The position numbers and the translations under genes are program-made. 64,000 nucleotides of DNA from assembly GCA_019670725.1 (NCBI GenBank), contig AP024629.1:124001-188000 (forward strand). The letters run 5' to 3'. Numbering within the stretch: the stretch's first letter is position 1; each line of letters opens with the position of its first letter. Below, piece after piece: positions 60,011 to 64,000 of the stretch. This DNA comes from Alphaproteobacteria bacterium SO-S41 (GTDB taxonomy: Bacteria; Pseudomonadota; Alphaproteobacteria; Micropepsales; Micropepsaceae). A model generated the notes under the pieces. It was not told the origin of the DNA. It was given only the letters and a program-made list of their open reading frames with translations, and did no database searches.

Positions 60011-61804
60011 CTAGGGCGGGGCGGGATCCGGGGCGGCGGGCGCGGGGTCGCCGGCCGGTTCTGCCTCGGGTTCTGCCTCCGGTTCGGCCTCCGGTTGGGC
60101 TTCGGGCGCGGGCGGGGCCTCGGGCTCTGCCTCGGCCGCGGGCGCCTCGCCCGGTTCCGCCGCGGGCTCGGGCGTGGCGCCGGGCGGCGGCAGCGCATCG
60201 CCGTCGGTGACTTCGAAAGTCGCGCGGCCACGCACGGTCTTGTCGCCGGTGGAATCGTCGAAATAGGCCCGGAGCTCGTAGCTGCCCTCGTCCTGCGGCG
60301 CGCGCAGATCGGCGGTGCCCGCCGTCTTTCCGGCGGTATTGACGTAGCTGATATAGGCCGTGTCGTCCGAGCCCGCCTTGGCGATCGAGATCCAGTCGCG
60401 GGCATTGCCGGGCATCCCGGAGAAATCGACATCCATCGGCGCGCCAGGGGCATAGGAGTCGCCGTCGGGCATCAGCGCCACAGAGTCGGCGGGCGTCACC
60501 TCGAACGGGAGGCGCGCGCGGATGGTCTTGTCGCCGGAGGTGTCGTCGAAATAGGCGCGAACCTCGTATTTGCCGGGCTGCATCACCGGCTTCAGGGCCA
60601 GCGTCGCGGTCTTGCCGCCTTTGACATAGGCGAAGGTCAGATAGGCGTCAGGGGCCGCGTCGGCCTTGGCGATGGCGACCCAGTCCTGCGGCGTGCCCAG
60701 CATGCCGCTGACGGTCACCGTGATGGGCTGGCCCTCGGCATAGCTGGTGCGGTCGAGCGTGAGGGTCGGCGCCGGGAAGGGCTTCACCTCGAAGGCCTGG
60801 CGGGCGCGGACCGTCTTGTCGCCGGAGGTGTCGTCGAAATAGACGCGCACCTCGTACTGACCGGCCTTCATGATGCGCTTCAGCAGAACCGCGCCGTTGG
60901 TCTGGCCGGAAATGTAGACATAGGAGAGGAAGGCGGTGTCGGGCGTGCCCGCTGCGGCGAGCGCCACCCAGTCCTTGTCGTTACCGGGCAGGCCGGCGAC
61001 GGTGACGAGGACCTGGTCGCCCTCCACGTAAGACGGCTTGTCCAGCGTGACCGTGGTTTCACCGGTGGGCTGTTTGGCCGGCGGCTTGGCTGGCGTCGGC
61101 GCGGGACCTGGTTTGGCGGGTTCGGGATCGGGACGCGCCGGCGGCTTGGCGGGCGGCGCGGAGGCGACCGGCGAGCCCGTCGCCGTGTCGCTCGTGGCCG
61201 GCTGGGGCGGCCGTGTGAAGAGGAAATAGGCGCCGAGTACGAGGGCGATCGCGAGCGCGGCGCCGCCGAAAGCAATCAGCGCGCCGCCGCGCTTGCGGCG
61301 CTCGTCGCGGCGCGGCGGTTCGGGATCGGCGGACGGCGCGACGGGGGATGCGGCGATAGGCGAGGGCGGGGCGCTGGGCACGACGCCGAAACCGCCGAGG
61401 GCCGCGATGATCGCGGCTTCGGTGTCCGCCGTCGGCCGGTCATGGGCCTCGACCGTGTTGCGTGCCTGGAGCGTGAGCACAAAGCGATCGGGGAGGTCGT
61501 CAGGGAGTTTCAGCGGCTCGAGCAGGATCGGGATGATCGGCTTGCCCAGCGTGCGGGCGGTCGAAACCTCTTCCGAGCAGCGCTGCGAGGCGAGCGAGGC
61601 CTTGGAGACGAAGAAGAGCAGCGCCCGGCTGGCGCGGTATTTCCGCGCGATGATCTCTTCCCACAGCGCGCCGCCGGGAATGTCCTTGTCGAACCAGACG
61701 ACGATGCCGCGGGCCTTCAGGCCGGTGATGATGCGCTCGACCCGCGCCTGGTCATGGCGGGAATAGGAGACGGCGGCGTCGACACGCTCGGAGGAGGCAC
61801 TCAT
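60011..61804 (-). CDS. TIR domain - transmembrane - triple beta-sandwich repeat protein
   Basis: 597 residues. TIR domain (1-118): DAAVSYSRHDQARVERI, VWFDKDIPGGALWEE, and S73-Q-R-C76-S-E-E79, where Glu79 is at the NADase-glutamate position. A proline-rich linker and one membrane helix (about 174-196) lead to three ~92-residue repeats (251-340, 347-436, 442-532), each with SYxxGxxxxVxxxGxxGxxxDWVxIA and YEVRxYFDDxSGDKTxRxRxxFEV, probably Ig-like beta-sandwiches, then a Pro/Ala/Glu tail. The TIR would be cytoplasmic and the repeats periplasmic. Its start overlaps the stop of the next TIR gene (ATGA). Function unknown. Confidence 0.85.
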   Translation of the reverse strand: MSASSERVDAAVSYSRHDQARVERIITGLKARGIVVWFDKDIPGGALWEEIIARKYRASRALLFFVSKASLASQRCSEEVSTARTLGKPIIPILLEPLKLPDDLPDRFVLTLQARNTVEAHDRPTADTEAAIIAALGGFGVVPSAPPSPIAASPVAPSADPEPPRRDERRKRGGALIAFGGAALAIALVLGAYFLFTRPPQPATSDTATGSPVASAPPAKPPARPDPEPAKPGPAPTPAKPPAKQPTGETTVTLDKPSYVEGDQVLVTVAGLPGNDKDWVALAAAGTPDTAFLSYVYISGQTNGAVLLKRIMKAGQYEVRVYFDDTSGDKTVRARQAFEVKPFPAPTLTLDRTSYAEGQPITVTVSGMLGTPQDWVAIAKADAAPDAYLTFAYVKGGKTATLALKPVMQPGKYEVRAYFDDTSGDKTIRARLPFEVTPADSVALMPDGDSYAPGAPMDVDFSGMPGNARDWISIAKAGSDDTAYISYVNTAGKTAGTADLRAPQDEGSYELRAYFDDSTGDKTVRGRATFEVTDGDALPPPGATPEPAAEPGEAPAAEAEPEAPPAPEAQPEAEPEAEPEAEPAGDPAPAAPDPAPP

Positions 61805-63204
61805 GTTTTAGCGGGGCCCTCGGCGCCCAATCGTTTCAGGGCGTTCTCGGCACGCTCGCGCACTTCCAGATCCTCGTCCTGCGCGGCAGCGCGGCGGTAA
61901 TAGGTGATGGCGGCGCCGGTGTTCTGCGGGACGCCGGTGCCGCGCTCCAGCGCATCGGCATAATTCGCCATCGAACCGGGATAGCCCATGTCGGCGGCGC
62001 GGTGCCACAGCTCGGCCGCGCGCGTGTCGTCTTCCGGGACGCCGCGGCCGAGCGCATAGGCATTGGCGAGCGCGTTCATAGCGGGCGGATAGTTCTGGTC
62101 GGACGCCGCGGTCAGCCAGCGGATCGCCTTCACGTCGTCGAAGCCGACGAGTTCGCCCTTCTGGTAGAGGGTCGCGAGGTCGTATTGCGCGATGGCGCAA
62201 TTGCCCTCGGCGGCGCGGGTGATCGACTGTGCCGCGGCGGTGCCGTCGACGGTGGCGCCGCAACCGCGCTGCTGCAGCCAGCCCTTGTTGTAGAGCGCAC
62301 GCCAGCGGCCCTGGTCGGCCGCCTTGGTGCAGCTGGCATAGGCGGCGCTCATCGCATCGGGATTGCCGCCGCTGTTGCAGGCGTCGTTGGCGGAGAGGCA
62401 GTGCAGGGTCAGCGCGTCGAGATCGCCGCCCTCAGCGGCTTCGCGTAGTGCGGGCAGGCCGTTCTCCATGACGCCGCGCTGGAGCAGTTTCTTGGCGGAA
62501 ACACTGCACCACTCCGCTTCGGTGACCTGAAGCGCGCGCATGGAACTGCCGCCGATGACGCCCGAGGCGTAGAGGCCCGCGCCGGTCGCGAGCAGCGCGA
62601 CCACGGCGAGGAGGCCGCCATAGAGCAGGCCGCGCGAGCGCGCAGGCGCCGGCGGGCCGGCGATGGGGGTGGCCGCGGGGGATGGTGGTGATGGTGGCGG
62701 AGATATCGAAACAGTTTCTGCAGGCGGAACAAGGGGTTGAGCCGGTTTTGGCGTGGAATCGCCGTTCACGCCGAATGAGGCGAGGGCGAGCATCAGGGTC
62801 TCGACCGGGTCGCCTTCGACGCCGGGCCAGGCTTCGACGGTGTTGCGGGTCTGGAGTGTCAGGACCAGCCGGTCCGGCAGATCGTCGGGCATGCGGACGT
62901 GATCGACCAGGACCGGGATGATGGGCTTCCTCAGCGTGCGCGCCGCCGAGACCTCGTCGAAGCAGCGGTCGCTGGCGAGCGAGGCCTTGGAGGCGAAGAA
63001 CACGACCGCCTTGGCGCGGCGCATGTTGCGCGTGATGGTTTCTTCCCACAGCGCGCCGCCGGGGATGTTCTTGTCGAACCAGACCTTCACGCCCCGCGCC
63101 TTCAGCGCGTCGAGCAGCGGAATGACGGCGGCCGTGTCCTGGCGCGAGTAGGAGGCGGCGATATCGATGTCGTCGGCGGGATCGGCCGTCACGGTCTGGT
63201 CCAT
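61801..63204 (-). CDS. TIR domain - transmembrane - Sel1 repeat protein
   Basis: 467 residues from ATG 63204, 10 bp after the smr stop. TIR domain (about 12-125) closely like the downstream TIR gene: VWFDKNIPGGALWEETI, S78-D-R-C81-F-D-E84, RKPIIPVLVDHVRMPDDLPD. Membrane helix about 192-214 (LLYGGLLAVVALLATGAGLY). C-terminal Sel1-like repeats (about 330-450: AIRWLTAASDQNYPPAMNAL, ALGRGVPEDDTRAAELWHRA, GTGVPQNTGAAITYYRRAAA). Sel1 repeats mediate protein binding. It is translationally coupled to the other TIR gene, so the two very likely work in one complex. Confidence 0.87.
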   Translation of the reverse strand: MDQTVTADPADDIDIAASYSRQDTAAVIPLLDALKARGVKVWFDKNIPGGALWEETITRNMRRAKAVVFFASKASLASDRCFDEVSAARTLRKPIIPVLVDHVRMPDDLPDRLVLTLQTRNTVEAWPGVEGDPVETLMLALASFGVNGDSTPKPAQPLVPPAETVSISPPPSPPSPAATPIAGPPAPARSRGLLYGGLLAVVALLATGAGLYASGVIGGSSMRALQVTEAEWCSVSAKKLLQRGVMENGLPALREAAEGGDLDALTLHCLSANDACNSGGNPDAMSAAYASCTKAADQGRWRALYNKGWLQQRGCGATVDGTAAAQSITRAAEGNCAIAQYDLATLYQKGELVGFDDVKAIRWLTAASDQNYPPAMNALANAYALGRGVPEDDTRAAELWHRAADMGYPGSMANYADALERGTGVPQNTGAAITYYRRAAAQDEDLEVRERAENALKRLGAEGPAKT

Positions 63205-63214
63205 CTGGTGCCGG

Positions 63215-63763
63215 TCAGGCGGACCGGCGGCGGCGCAGATAAACATAGATCGCCCCCGCCCCGCCATGGCGTGCGTGCGCGGGCGAAAGGGCGGCGATCC
63301 AGGATGCGAGGGGCGCCTCGCGCAGCCACATCGGGACGAGGCGCTTCAGCGCGCCGCCTTCGCCCTCGCCTTTGCCGGTGATGACGAGGACGACGCGTTT
63401 GTTCGACCCTCGTGCGGCCGCGATGAAATCGTTGAGGGCGGCATGGGCGGGATCGAGGGTCAGGCCGTGGAGGTCGATCCGGCCCTCGATCTCCAACTCG
63501 CCCTTGCGCAGCCGGGTCGCGCGCTTGCCGTCGAGGCCGGTGAGATCGAAGGGGTCCGGCGCCGGTCGCAAGGCCGTGGCAGGCTCGGGTTTTGCGGCGG
63601 GTTTCAGCACCACAGTGCGGCGCTTGGCCGGCTTGGCGGCATTGGGCTGGGCCGCAGGGGCGGGGGGAACCACCGGCGTCGAGACGCGGCGGCGGCGCGG
63701 CTTCACGCCCGCCGCGACGTGATCCCAGAGTTCCTTCTCCTCAGGCGTCAGGCGTCGCGTCAT
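63215..63763 (-). CDS. Smr domain protein
   Basis: 182 residues. A basic proline-rich N-terminus is followed by the Smr domain (about 90-180): EGRIDLHGLTLDPAHAALNDF (the DLHG motif), VVLVITGKGEGEGGALKRLVPMWL (the GKG motif) and AHARHGGAGAIYVYL. Smr domains nick or cut nucleic acids; alphaproteobacterial stand-alone copies are uncharacterised. It overlaps mltA by 4 bp, the conserved alphaproteobacterial order mltA-smr. Confidence 0.9.
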   Translation of the reverse strand: MTRRLTPEEKELWDHVAAGVKPRRRRVSTPVVPPAPAAQPNAAKPAKRRTVVLKPAAKPEPATALRPAPDPFDLTGLDGKRATRLRKGELEIEGRIDLHGLTLDPAHAALNDFIAAARGSNKRVVLVITGKGEGEGGALKRLVPMWLREAPLASWIAALSPAHARHGGAGAIYVYLRRRRSA

Positions 63764-64000
63764 GCCGCCTTCGGCTTCAGGACATAGAAGCGTGCCGCGC
63801 CCTTGGTGGCCCCGGCGCGGAGTTCCGCCTCGCGGCCCCAGCCGAAGAAGAGGTCGCCCCGGACGACACCGCGAATGGCGCCGCCGGTATCCTGGGCGAT
63901 GCGGAGGCGGGCCATCGGCTCCTCGCCCGCGCCATGCGCCTTGGCGATGTCGGCGGTCACGAAGATCGGCAGGCCATAAGGGTAGATGCCGGGGTCGATC
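63760..64000 (-). CDS. mltA: membrane-bound lytic murein transglycosylase A, C-terminus (5' end outside)
   Basis: The last 79 residues are visible. LRIAQDTGGAIRGVVRGDLFFGWG is the 3D domain that carries the catalytic Asp region of MltA (DTGGAIxGxxRGD), and the preceding IYPYGLPIFVTADI also fits. The enzyme cleaves peptidoglycan to 1,6-anhydromuropeptides. The start lies beyond 64000. Confidence 0.88.
   Translation of the reverse strand, partial: IDPGIYPYGLPIFVTADIAKAHGAGEEPMARLRIAQDTGGAIRGVVRGDLFFGWGREAELRAGATKGAARFYVLKPKAA

Noticed and set aside
57866-61900. 1344-residue plus-strand open frame
   Set aside because: Antisense to the M13 peptidase and the TIR gene, both with clear motifs. The translation is Arg/Gly/Asp-rich without fold signals, typical of a shadow frame.

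Overview
The window is a GC-rich, densely packed chromosomal segment of an alphaproteobacterium. The main evidence is gene order: hisB-hisH-hisA ... hisF ... hisE next to hslV/hslU, followed by a Smr-domain gene and mltA, which is a backbone shared by many Alphaproteobacteria. The alphaproteobacterial type of HisRS (hisS-hisZ-hisG), DUF2244 beside nth, a TonB-dependent receptor, DUF4424 proteins and a bacteriophytochrome agree with this. I cannot name the genus; Sphingomonadales-, Caulobacterales- or Micropepsales-like lineages all fit. No tRNA, rRNA, CRISPR array or intact insertion sequence was seen.

Layout. 1-13 kb: two tandem DUF4424 secreted proteins, an SH3 protein, a D-2-hydroxyacid dehydrogenase, an M48 protease, a TonB receptor, a three-gene glycosylation/membrane cluster (GtrA, GT2, GT-C), a GYF_2 protein, MoeB and an atypical SDR. 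13-18.4 kb: small genes, an orphan HicB, thrS, then an AT-richer Mrr-type restriction gene and a small accessory operon behind a strong promoter/palindrome. 18.4-25.4 kb: heme oxygenase-bacteriophytochrome, then two acyl-CoA dehydrogenases followed by a protein carrying the full halohydrin dehalogenase fingerprint, then infC with a CTG start. 25.4-32.3 kb: a minus-strand block of secreted, alanine-rich coiled-coil paralogues, an arylamine N-acetyltransferase, an S41 protease, a lipoprotein and bfr/bfd. 32.4-35 kb: a TIR-TM-TPR protein and a lipoprotein. 35-44.7 kb: hisS-hisZ-hisG-MBL, HAD-dapB-HPP/CBS, DUF2244, nth, adenosine kinase, hisE. 44.7-54.8 kb: CYTH-CHAD, hisF, an alcohol dehydrogenase, an SRPBCC protein, hisA-hisH-hisB, hslV, two AbrB-Doc modules and hslU. 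54.9-64 kb: gamma-glutamyltransferase, two small secreted paralogues, an M13 protease, two overlapping TIR-TM genes, Smr and the C-terminus of MltA.

The most notable items are the halohydrin dehalogenase candidate (23917-24606), three TIR proteins that share the plan TIR / single TM / extracytoplasmic repeat domain, the tandem toxin-antitoxin modules wedged between hslV and hslU (one with a lost Fic catalytic motif), a dispersed element of about 50 bp with one copy inside a reading frame, and the paralogous coiled-coil secreted family. Accessory genes are repeatedly inserted between members of the conserved his-hsl-smr-mltA backbone.
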